Translations under genes and position numbers: made by a program | From: Chrysochromulina tobinii | Lineage: Eukaryota; Haptophyta; Prymnesiales; Chrysochromulinaceae | Reading direction: 5' to 3' | Length of the DNA stretch: 33,912 nt | Assembly: GCA_001275005.1 (NCBI GenBank) | Contig: JWZX01002205.1 | Location: 1 to 33,912 of the forward strand | Shown here: one piece after another, positions 8,538 to 17,066 of the stretch | Layout: each line of letters begins with the position of its first letter | Position numbering within the stretch: the stretch's first letter is position 1 | The notes under the pieces: generated by a model | Seen by the model: only the letters and a program-made list of their open reading frames with translations | Told to the model about the DNA's origin: nothing | The model's database searches: none

Positions 8538-9941
8538 TCAAGCTTCAAGGGCCGAAGCCGAAGCTAAAGGCCCCGCCCTGGCTTTCACACCGCGCGGCGG
8601 CTTCCCACACGGCCGCAAGGTGCGCAGTGTTGGGTAGGGGCAGGCGACGACGGGGTCGGTGGCGGCGTTGACGGGAGCGGCCGCTGCCGCTTGCGCTACT
8701 GCCTTGGCGTCCGCTGCCGCAGCCACAGCGCGCGCGCGCTTGCGCCGAGCAGCGGCGTCGACGAGCGTGGCGGCAGCGGCGGCGGCACGTTCCTCTGGCG
8801 TGTCGCGGAGCAGCGCCGCCGACACGAACCAGAGCGTGATCGCGTACCGCGGCCTCCGCGCGGGAAAGACCTCGTGCGGGACTGTACAGCTAGGGAAGAC
8901 AACAACTGTCCCACCGTGGGGCACAACCTCGACGGTGCAAGGGGCGCCTGGCGGCGCATCGGGCGCATAGCAACGCAGCATGCCGCCATCGTCGGCGCTC
9001 CAATCAGGCGCGTTCAAGTACAGGATCGCCGTGAGCACACGGTAGTTACGCCACTGCTCAACGTCTCGTTGCTCGCCGGTTCCGAGGCCCTGTCGTTCAC
9101 AGTGTCGTTCACAGCCTGGTGCGCTCGAGCTGCTGCCACGTGCGGCCGACTCGATGCCGTCGGTGCTGCGAGAAGCCGGGACGCGCTCGTTGTCCATGTG
9201 GCGCACGTAGCCGAACCGAGGATCGTCATACACAGCCACCATGCCCAGGCGTGGCACGAGTAAACGGCCGCAGCCCAGCACGACCTCGAGCTGTGCGCCC
9301 ACGCTCTCCAAAAGCTCGAAGCCACGGCGCAGCTCGGGCGGGCACGGCGCGTTGCCATCATCGTCATCGTCATCGCCGTCGCCCTCGTCGGTGAGCCGCA
9401 CGAAGCCCACGCGGTCGCCACGGGTGGTTGAGGCCTGCGCGTGGTTACGCCTGCGCAGCCCCCCATCGACGTCGAGCTGCTCAACTGCGGCGCGGCAGCG
9501 CGCGACAGAAGCTGCGTCCATTGCGTCGCACCACTGCGATGCACCACCGTTGCGGATGGACTCGAGTATTGAAGCGGGCACCGAAGGCCAGTTGAGGAGC
9601 ACCTCCCGGCGAATCGTGGTGGCTGTGAGCAGCTCTCCTACCCATTCGCCCGCTGCGAGCTCCTCGTCGAGCGTGACGGAACCCGAACTGTCCAAGCTCC
9701 CGACAGCCGGGCCTGGCGTGCCGTCAGCAAGGTTCTGGAGCAGAATATTGCCGTGATACATGGTGTACAGCGTCTCGCCGATGGTGAGAGTGGACGGCGG
9801 CGGCGCAGACGTTGGGGATGAATGGGGCAGTTGCTGACCATAGATGCGTGGCAGGTTGCCCAGAGCACGGCACCCATCGGTACCGCAGTCGTTGTTAGAC
9901 TTGCCGCGCAGCGAGACGACCCGTTTGTCATCAGTGAACAT
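8538..9941 (-). CDS. EGLN/PHD-like prolyl 4-hydroxylase (2-oxoglutarate/Fe(II) oxygenase)
   Basis: The protein has 467 residues from ATG 9941; an ATG at 10046 would add 35. The catalytic domain follows the animal EGLN (HIF prolyl hydroxylase) pattern: DVDGGLRRR...TRGDRVGFVR, GMVAVYDDPRFGYVRHMDNE with iron ligands H248 and D250, NYRVLTAILYLNAPDW, FPSCTVPHEVFPARRPRYAITLWF with the third ligand H356, and R365 for 2-oxoglutarate. Such enzymes hydroxylate prolines using O2; in protists the known target of the group is SKP1. An insert of about 45 residues (Ser/Arg/Cys/Gly-rich) splits the domain just after the HxD motif, and an acidic run (DDDDDD) lies before the domain. The last 90 residues are Ala/Arg-rich. 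The N-terminal 90 residues are unassigned. Confidence 0.87.
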   Translation of the reverse strand: MFTDDKRVVSLRGKSNNDCGTDGCRALGNLPRIYGQQLPHSSPTSAPPPSTLTIGETLYTMYHGNILLQNLADGTPGPAVGSLDSSGSVTLDEELAAGEWVGELLTATTIRREVLLNWPSVPASILESIRNGGASQWCDAMDAASVARCRAAVEQLDVDGGLRRRNHAQASTTRGDRVGFVRLTDEGDGDDDDDDGNAPCPPELRRGFELLESVGAQLEVVLGCGRLLVPRLGMVAVYDDPRFGYVRHMDNERVPASRSTDGIESAARGSSSSAPGCERHCERQGLGTGEQRDVEQWRNYRVLTAILYLNAPDWSADDGGMLRCYAPDAPPGAPCTVEVVPHGGTVVVFPSCTVPHEVFPARRPRYAITLWFVSAALLRDTPEERAAAAAATLVDAAARRKRARAVAAAADAKAVAQAAAAAPVNAATDPVVACPYPTLRTLRPCGKPPRGVKARAGPLASASALEA

Positions 9942-10934
9942 GATATGTGGCGTCGCCAATGCACAAAAAGGCGGCCCGCGGGGTCCGCGGGCTTTCTCAC
10001 CGTGAACAGTCCGTGAACTTCCCGTGCATGAAATTATCTTGTACATGTATTTTCCAATATCCGTAATTCACGTTCCATCGACTATCCTCACACACGCCCA
10101 CGTGGCGCCGCTCGATGGCGGTCGCTCGCACGGCGCACGTCGGCTCTTGACAAGTGACAGGTGTGCGCGAGAGTGCACGCGGTGCACCTCCTTTAGCGCG
10201 CAAGCACCCGAAATCTCTGTGGTACCGATGAGGAAGTCTATGAGCACACGAGCGGCAACCTTAGCCAAGTAACTTCACGTTCGGCGGGTCTGTGACGCTA
10301 TCCAATTGAAGCAGTGATAGGACTGAGGCAACCACTCTCTGATCCTGGCACACCAAGAACTATGCTGGCCAGCCCTTGCAATATGCTAGACTTGCAAGTC
10401 TCTTACAGTGTGCTATTCGCCCGCAGGATGATGCGACTGTCGTGCATCCACATGACAAGGCACATACGGATTAGAGTAGACTGAGACTCATGCCTCCTAG
10501 GCCAGGCTGGCTCTGCATCAAAACAGTTTATTGATGTTAAAACGAACACTCACTCCGCGCCGCAAGCGGAACAGCTGGCCAATGCGTGCACGCACTATTT
10601 CAAAGTGTGACTACGCTATGTTGCGCGCACACACCCCGCCCGCCTGGGACCGCGACGAGCCGCGGCGACCGCCCTCGCGCGTCGCGTCGCACGCCGCATC
10701 CACAGGCGTATTCCAGGACCCAGCCCGCACCGCACCCCAAACGAAAACCGGGGCGTTGCGCGCAGCGGTCCAGACAACGCACATCGTCACTGCGGGCAGC
10801 GGTACGCATGCGCACGTGGCGGACGGCGCCAGGGGCCACACCTTCACGCTGGCAATGATTGAGGCATGATTTCGCGGGTCGCCCCGCAGCCTTATCGGCC
10901 GCGCAATCGAGACACGCAATCGAGCCGCGCACGA
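9942..10934. other. Intergenic region, 993 bases
   Basis: This lies between the hydroxylase start and the UNC-45-like stop, both on the minus strand. The near end carries TACATGTA at 10042-10049. The middle (10270-10530) is of balanced composition, and the far third (10600-10920) is very GC-rich. The short open frames here show no codon structure or recognisable protein, and I found no tRNA-like arms. It is the largest apparently empty gap in the window. Confidence 0.4.
10042..10049. promoter_or_regulatory. TACATGTA palindrome upstream of the hydroxylase
   Basis: This is an exact eight-base palindrome 101-108 bases upstream of ATG 9941. The same octamer occurs upstream of the protease and CBP20 genes. 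If the upstream ATG (10046) were used, this motif would overlap the start codon, so the motif favours the downstream start. Confidence 0.4.
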
Positions 10935-13900
10935 TCAGATCACCTCCCCATCATCGTCGTCCTCATCGTCATCCGCCTCCTCGATGACGGGCGCCATCTC
11001 GCCTAGTGTCGTCTCGCCAGCGGGAAAGCCTTCGGCGAGCGCCTTCGCTGCCTTGGCCTTCTCAGCCTGAGCACCGATGCCAAGAGTGAGATACGGATCA
11101 GATCAATCATAATCAACCATACTCAACCACACTCAATCATAATCAACCAACCACATGCAATCACCTTAGCTGCCTTCTTGCGCTCAGCCTCGGCTTTGGC
11201 CGCCGCCTCCTCAGCCTCGGCAGCGGCGTCGGCGGCCTCTTGCTCGGCCACCCGTCGTTGATGCTCCTCCTGAAGCCGTGCGATGGCCTCAGCGACAAGC
11301 TCTGGTGGAGGTGGTCGCATGTCGGGCCGCGTCCTGTTGAGCACTTCGAGCGCGTCCTTCGCGGCCTTAGCGGCTGGCGCCACGCGACAGTTAGAGGCGA
11401 GGTGCGAGAGGGCCCCGAGCGCCAGGACAGCATGCTCAGGTACCTAATTAGGCAGGCACTCGATTTCGACGAGACGCACTCAGAGGTCATCATAGGTCAT
11501 CATAGGTCATCATAGGTCACCATAGGTCATCATAGGTCACCATAGGTCACCATAGGTCATCAGAGGTCATCAGAGGTCATCAGAGGTCATCATAGGTCAT
11601 CATAGGTCATCATAGGTCATCAGAGGCCATGCTTGGCACTCACTGTCCCCCCCTCGGGTCCGATCATCGCCTCGGTCGAGCTGGTGAGTAGGCGCTGGAG
11701 CGCCGCGGCCGCGCGATGGACTAGACCAGGCTCCTCGCAGATGAGGGCAATCTCGACGAGAGGCTCGAGCACACCAGCCTGCAGGAGGCTACCGCCGATC
11801 TCAGGCGACTGCCAGCCCAGCAGAGTTGCGATGCCGCCCACGGCGGCGATCTGCGACTTGACGTCATCCGAGCCGCAGAAGCCTACGAAGACCTTGGTGG
11901 CCGTCGAGGTAGGGCTGGTGAACTTTTGGGCGATCTCGTCGTGGGAGACAAGGTTGGACATGGCCTCAATCGCGGCGCGTTGCACGAGCGGGTTTTCGGA
12001 GGTGAGCGCCATCTCGAGCGCGCGCCACCCCTTCTCTTTGACGATCTTCTCTTTGAGATCGTCCACAGTCGCCAGATTGCATAGGCACATGCATGCCTCG
12101 AATGTGCTCAGCTCATGGCTCAGATCATCAATGAGCTTGATGATCGGCTTGACCATCGCCTCGGGCCCTGAACCGGTGCGACGCGGATAGAGCGCCGGGT
12201 TGATCGAGATGCCCACCTGTTCCGGGAACCAATCGAGATGTACTCACATGCACTCAGAAGTCATCATCGGAGGTCATCAGAGGTCATCGGAGGTCATCAG
12301 AGGTCTTCGGAGGTCATCAGAGGTCATCAGAGGCCATCAGAGGTCATCGGGAGAGAGGCCTACCTTCGCGAGCGCCCAAGCTGCCGCGCTGGCGGTCTTC
12401 GCGTCCTCACTCAAGGTGAGCCCACATAGCGCCTTGAAGCCGCCTTGCTGCACGATCTTGCCGCGCGCGTCCGGCTCGGTGGCCATGGCGAGCAGCACGT
12501 CAGCCGCGGGCCGGTGGAGGGATTCACTCTTCGACTGGGCGAGCGCCTCGGCGACGACGAGGACGGCATCGTCCATGACGAGCCTGTGGGCGAGCTTGGT
12601 GAGGATGGCCGGGTCGTCTTCCCTCTCGGAGGGCGGTGCGCCGAGTCCGCCGGCGGCCAGCTGCTTCATCTGCTCGATCTGCGCCTTGTCCATTTCGGCC
12701 TCAAGTCGCTTCTGGTCGTCCGACTTTTCGCGCGGCGACACGAGCCTGATGAGGGAGGCAATCAGCGGCCATCATCAGAGGTCATCATCAGTGGTCACCG
12801 GAGGCCGTCCTCAGTGGTCATCAGTGGTCCTTCAGAAGCACTCACCGTCGGAAGGAGGAGAGGAGAGAGAAGCCGAGAGAAGGCTCTGACGCGATGGACT
12901 GGGAGAGGGCGGTGAGGGAGCCAAATGAGGTGCCTTGCTCGACTAGGAACATCTTCGTGTCGGGTAAGATGGTGAGGTACATGAAAGCCTCGACTGCCCA
13001 TCGGTGCACCGAGGGCGCCACCTGATGAGGGACGCAATCAGAAGCGCTCAGGGCAACTCAATTAGAGGCCATCCGATGCGCTCAGAGGCCATCAGAAGCA
13101 ACTTTGAGGCACGTTGAGGCACGTTGATGCATGTTGAGGCACGTCGAGGCTCGTCGAGGCAATGACGCAAGTTGAGGCTATCCAATCAGACGCACTCAGA
13201 CGCACTCAGACGCACTCAGACGCACTCGGACGCGCTCACCTTGGCCTCGAGCAACCCGAGCGTCGCCGTGAGCAGCTTGCCCGTCGGGTTGATGGTCACT
13301 CGGTGGCTCTGGTGGATGAGCGCCGTCTTGGCCAGCGCGACGCACGCGCGGCAGCGTACGCGCGGCTTGGTCGATTTGAGCATCGTCTTCAAGTTCTTAA
13401 TGGGCTCTTCGCCAGCCTTGTCCCGGAATTGCGACTGGTCACTCGCAGCGTGCGCGTAGATCTCCGCGAGCGACTTTTGGAGGTCTTCATCGTCCAGATC
13501 GGCCGCTTCGGCCAGGGACCAAAAGATGGACTCTTGGCGCAGAAGATTCGCGCCGACCTCCTTGTTGACCTCGAGGACTGCAGTCACGCCATGCACGGCG
13601 GCCACGTGCTCGGCCCACTCGACGTGATCGGATCTGAGGATAGGAGAGAGTACGGACTCGATGAGGGAGGCAATCAGCATGCAATCAGTCATGGAGTACC
13701 CCCATGCTCCGAGTGGGCACGCACCTGATGAGGGAGGCAATCAGCATGCAATCAGTCATGGAGTACCCCCATGCTCCGAGTGGGCACGCACCTGATGAGG
13801 GAGGCAATCAGCATGCAATCAGTCATGGAGTACCCCTATGGGCACGCACCTGAGGATGGGCGAGAGTACGGACTCGCACACTTTCGAGAGAGCGGGGGTG

Positions 13901-15102
13901 TTCTCGCCCTCCTCCTTGCCATCCTTGGAGCCCCCAATCTTCGCCATGAGCACCGAGAGCACCCCGAGCGCCATCTTGTGCTGCTGTGACTCCTCGTCAC
14001 CGAGCAGCCAGATGAGCTCCTTGAAGACCTGTGGAAGCACCGCACTCGCCGCCTCCTTATCTTTATCCACGACTCGAATGAGGCCGTCCTGGCCGGCACG
14101 CGCGATGCTCGACTCGTGGTGGCGCAGAAAGGGCAGCAGACTCACCACAAGCATCCCCTGCGCATCCTGCGTGCCGAGCGCCGAGCGACAGCCGGCGGCA
14201 CTCGCAAGCAAGGAGAGGGAGCGACGCGCCGTCAGCAGCAGGTTCTTGACGCGATCGGGCTCTTTTGGCGGCGCCGGTGGGAGGCCGTGCGCGATGGCCG
14301 CGGCGGCCGCCTCGGCATCCGCTTCGCCCAGCTCCTTGCCCGCCTCGGCCGCGGCCGTCGCGACCCCGAGCAAGCGACCAATCGCGCTGCCTCCTTGGGC
14401 CTTCGTCATCGCTTTGAGCACCTCCGACTGTGCCTTGTCCTCGGGTCCAGACATGCGGTCGAGCGCCTCGATGGCGAGGCCCACGATCGGCATCGATATG
14501 TCCGCGGCCTTCGCTACCTCGCTCGGCAGCAGCTGCACGAGCACCTCGACCGCGCCCGCGTGCACCAGCTCTGCAGAGCGGCCGCCGTCCTCCGCGATAC
14601 GCGAGAGCTTGCCTGCAGCCTGCAACTGGTCGTCGCTGCCGGCTGCGGCCGTACGCAGCATCTCCACGGCCTGCGTGGGCGTCGACAGGTCGCTCTTCGC
14701 CGCGCGCTCCTCCATGGCGCGCTTCAGCTTCGCTGCGAGCTGGACTGCCTCCTTGTTCGTCGGCTCGAGCTGCATCAGCATGCGCACATCCTTGAAGGCG
14801 TCGGCGAGCTTGTTCATCGCCTCGCATGCCTGCGCGCGGCGGTAGTACGCCTTGCCGTAGCGTGGGTTGATCGCGAGCGCGGCCGTGCAGTCCTCCTTGC
14901 TCTTCTCTGGCTGCGACAGCTTGAGGTACACGAGCGCGCGGTTGGCGAGCAGTGCGGACGCATCGGCGTGCTTCTTCTCAGGATCCTTGTCCAGCGCCGC
15001 CGTGTAGCTCGTCAATGCTTCCGGGAGCTTTCCCGCCTTCAGCTGCTCGTTGCCCGCCGCTTTGAGCGACTCAATCATGGACGAGTCGTCGGGCACGAGC
15101 AT
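10935..15102 (-). CDS. UNC-45-like TPR/armadillo myosin chaperone, seven exons
   Basis: The exons are 15102..13850, 13633..13240, 13021..12846, 12745..12364, 12216..11644, 11443..11165 and 11066..10935. Together they give 1062 residues, against about 930-940 in animal UNC-45. Residues about 10-120 form three TPRs (NEQLKAGKLPEALTSYTAAL, ANRALVYLKL, KAYYRRAQACEAM), the Hsp90/Hsp70-tail binding part. Armadillo-type helices follow. The myosin-binding UCS region is clear: VHRWAVEAFMYLT, RLVMDDAVLVVAEALA, GKIVQQGGFKALCGLTL, INPALYPR, STFEACMCLCNLA, VQRAAIEAMSNLV and GFCGSDDVKSQIAAVGG. All junctions keep frame. The tail encoded by exons 6-7 is unusual: an Ala/Glu coiled coil, then an acidic end (DDDEDDDDGEVI). 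The ATG at 15078 is an alternative start. The protein probably folds myosin motors. Confidence 0.88.
11067..11164 (-). other. UNC-45-like intron 6
   Basis: This 98-base intron has donor AAG|GTGATTGC and acceptor GGTGCTCAG|GCTG, phase 0. The first half is a 10/20-base repeat related to GGTTGATTATGATTGAGTGT. It lacks the shared 3' module. Confidence 0.8.
11444..11643 (-). other. UNC-45-like intron 5, decamer minisatellite
   Basis: This 200-base intron has donor ACA|GTGAGTGCC and acceptor CTAATTAG|GTAC, phase 0. About fourteen tandem copies of the decamer GATGACCTAT (with CTCT and GGTG variants) fill most of it. Each copy with CTGAT or TATGAT carries a branch-point-like sequence. Confidence 0.85.
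12217..12363 (-). other. UNC-45-like intron 4
   Basis: This 147-base intron has donor AAG|GTAGGCCTC and acceptor CCCGGAACAG|GTGG, phase 0. Its body is the decamer GACCTCTGAT with CCGAT and CCGAAG variants. Close to the 3' end CATCTCGATT repeats the start of the next exon (CATCTCGATC), a 9-base duplication across the splice site. Confidence 0.82.
12746..12845 (-). other. UNC-45-like intron 3, carries the shared 3' module
   Basis: This 100-base intron has donor GACG|GTGAGTGC, phase 2. It ends exactly in CTGATTGCCTCCCTCATCAG, the 20-base module shared with the PRMT intron. The body has degenerate CTGATGACC units. Confidence 0.85.
13022..13239 (-). other. UNC-45-like intron 2, several minisatellites in series
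   Basis: This 218-base intron has donor AAG|GTGAGCGC and acceptor CTGATTGCGTCCCTCATCAG|GTGG, phase 0; one base differs from the shared module. It starts with four or more GAGTGCGTCT decamers, continues with GCCTCAACGT-type decamers, and ends with CTCTGATGGC-type units. Confidence 0.82.
13634..13849 (-). other. UNC-45-like intron 1, tandem array of intron-like units
   Basis: This 216-base intron has donor CCTCAG|GTGCGTGCC and acceptor CTATCCTCAG|ATCC, phase 2. It consists of three repeats, each starting GTGCGTGCCC and ending at or near CTGATTGCCTCCCTCATCAG. Two internal AG|GT junctions lie at 13794/13793 and 13727/13726. The last 26 bases duplicate the end of exon 1 with two differences. Retaining the intron gives an early stop after RCVP....LHD. 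Confidence 0.82.
13660..13849 (-). repeat. 67-base tandem repeat, three copies
   Basis: Copies occupy 13849-13794 (56 bases, internally shortened by 11), 13793-13727 (67) and 13726-13660 (67, with the last bases altered from CATCAG to CATCGA). The two full copies are otherwise identical as far as I can read. Each unit includes both a donor-like start and an acceptor-like end. Confidence 0.9.
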
Positions 15103-15533
15103 CTCATGACGCGTCTCGCGCGTGAACAAGAAAATTTTCGTCGTTCACAGCGACGGCACAACGTCGAGCCGGCCACAACAGTCCTCAAAGTGGGGAGCAG
15201 CTGTCGACTGGCCGCAACATGTATACAAAACGCCCCGGCGGCTTGCAACGTTGCAACGCGGGGCATACCACACAGAACTCGAGAGGCTCGAGATACAGAC
15301 GCCCGTTTAAGTACACGCGGCTCGATGGTGCTCGCCTCGTCCCCACCCGCACTGTCACGCAACGCTCGCGCGGCAAGATGGCGAGAGGTTCCGCTGTGGT
15401 GCGCGTGTTCGCACGTGATCAGGTTCTCTCGCGCGCCACGCCGCAAGCAACGTCGCAGCCGTCTTCCGCGCAGTTCTGCTCACGCGTCACTCGTGACGAG
15501 ACCCAGCTGTCGGGGACTGCAGCGTGACGAACC
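15103..15533. other. Intergenic region upstream of the UNC-45-like gene
   Basis: These 431 bases hold the UNC-45-like promoter and the PRMT 3' end. ACATGTA lies at 15217-15223, about 115 bases upstream of the ATG at 15102, and a short direct repeat TTGCAACG lies near 15245. I see no convincing gene. Confidence 0.4.
15217..15223. promoter_or_regulatory. ACATGTA motif upstream of the UNC-45-like gene
   Basis: Seven of the eight bases of the TACATGTA octamer are present, at the same kind of distance (115-121 bases) from the start codon as at other genes of the window. Confidence 0.3.
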
Positions 15534-17003
15534 TTAATCGGCGCGCGGGATGTCTCTCTCGAGCTGGAACTGCAGTGTGACGCCATCAGCCGAGTAGCGC
15601 GTCACGAGTATGAGCCATTCGCCCTCGGTCACCACAAAGGGCGCGGGCGCCATGCCCGCGGCGGCCTGCGAGAGGTCCTCGATGAGCTGCAGGCCCTGCC
15701 CCCACTGCATGTCGCGCGGGAAGTTATCGAGCGTCGCATCCGGATGGGTCGACATCGTCGCGACCAAGGGGCGTGGCGGCGCTGGTGGCAGCGAGCCGCC
15801 GCCAACGCCGCCGCCGCCGCTGCTGCTGCTGCTGATGCTGCTGTCTGCTCCGCTGGCGGCGCAGGCGTCGAGGGCGGCAGCGCCAGCCACCGGAGAAGAG
15901 TCATACACCTCCCACGAGGCAAGAATAGCATGCACCTTGCCCGATTTGGTCGCCTGCACGCGCTGGCGCATCTCTCCGCGCCACAAGCCAACTACGTCGT
16001 ACGCAAAGTCGACGTGTAGCACTGCCTGTCGTGCGGCGAGCTCGCGGTAGTGGCACGAGGAGAAGCGGAAGCCGTACTGCTTGGTGAAGACCATCGAGGT
16101 CGTGTCCTGAAGCGTGTTGAACCAGCCGAGATCGATACCCTCCCACGAGCGCACCTGATGAGGGAGGCAATCAGAGGTCATCAGAGGCCATCAGAGGTCA
16201 TCAGAGGCCATCAGAGGCCATCAGAGGCTATCAGAGGCTCTCACCGACGTGATCGACTCGATGTCCTGACTCTCGACGAGCGTGGCGAACTGGCAGCCGG
16301 CGCGCGGCACGACGGCGGCGTTGTGCGCGACGAGGCGCTGACGCGCGTCCATCACGTAGTGCAGCGCCGACTCACCCAGTAGCAGAGTGCCCAGGATCTC
16401 TGAGAGCAAGACAGTCGGCGTGCCGCCATATGCGGCGACCTCCTCCGGCTGACACTCGGTCGACATCTTGTTAATGATGTGTATGCGCGATTCGAAGCCG
16501 TTGCGCCGGATGATCTCGCGCGCCACGTTGGCCAGGTGGCGGTTCGCTTCGATGGCGATCACGGCCTTGGCACCGAGCGAGGCCGCGATGATCGAGAGCA
16601 GGCCCGAGCCCGCTCCGATCTCGAGCACGATCGACTCGGGCGTCACGACGCGGCGGAGGCAGTCGCGGTAGAACTCGTTGCGCGGATGGTCGTTCATCAT
16701 AGCGTAGTGCCAGTCGTTGGCCGCTTCGATGAGCTCATATGGCTTGTCGCGCAGCCGCTCGGGTATTAGGAATGCTTTGGGCACATTGGCCTCGAAGAGG
16801 TTCGTCTCCTTGCCTTCCGATCCGGGAGGCTTGTAGGGCATCCCCTCGTCGTACGGCTCGTCGCCGTCGTAGGCGTCATAGTCGTGCTCGTCATAGCCCT
16901 CCTGCTCGGCCAGCTCGTCGTCTGGCGCGTCACTCATGCCGACGGCCTCTGTGTTCATGCACGCTTTCGCAAAGACCTCGTCGCCAATGTGAAAAGTAAA
17001 CAT
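15534..17003 (-). CDS. PRMT7-like protein arginine methyltransferase, two exons
   Basis: The exons are 17003..16245 and 16154..15534, giving 459 residues. The SAM-binding core is clear: motif I VLEIGAGSGLLS (126-137), IEAN (151-154), IINKMSTE as in PRMT7 (human VINKHSTE), and the double-E loop SEILGTLLLGESAL with E202 and E211, which bind the arginine guanidinium. The C-terminal barrel includes VHAILASWEVYD and RDMQWGQGLQLIEDL, which lines up with RDHWMQ of PRMT7; the THW-loop histidine appears to be Gln. It has one PRMT module only, whereas animal PRMT7 has two. The N-terminus is acidic (EQEGYDEHDYDAYDGDEPYDEG). A Ser/Gly-rich loop interrupts the barrel. Substrates would be nuclear or cytosolic arginine-rich proteins. 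It is divergent from the neighbouring membrane-protein gene. Confidence 0.88.
16155..16244 (-). other. PRMT intron, almost pure decamer repeat
   Basis: This 90-base intron has donor TCG|GTGAGAGCC, phase 0. About seven copies of CCTCTGATGG or CCTCTGATGA are followed directly by CTGATTGCCTCCCTCATCAG. It is the cleanest example of the family: donor, decamers, 3' module and nothing else. Confidence 0.88.
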
Positions 17004-17066
17004 AGGCTGTGTAAAGTCATCGGCAAGTCTTCCTGTTGTGAATAGAAGCAGGTGTTGGCGGCTGAA
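17004..17066. promoter_or_regulatory. 63-base bidirectional promoter gap
   Basis: Only 63 bases separate the start codons of the PRMT gene (-) and the Frag1-like gene (+). Both transcription starts and both 5' untranslated regions must lie here or inside the neighbouring genes. No TATA box is obvious. Confidence 0.6.

Noticed and set aside
10531-10869. Small plus-strand open frame in the 993-base gap
   Set aside because: It has no recognisable motif, random-looking composition and no clear promoter or partner.
13660-13849. Possible CRISPR-like array
   Set aside because: Repeats are directly adjacent without distinct spacers, lie in a eukaryotic intron and contain splice signals.
11444-16244. 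Box C/D snoRNA-like TGATGA and CTGA motifs inside introns
   Set aside because: They occur in every minisatellite unit, with no paired terminal stems and no unique guide segment between them.
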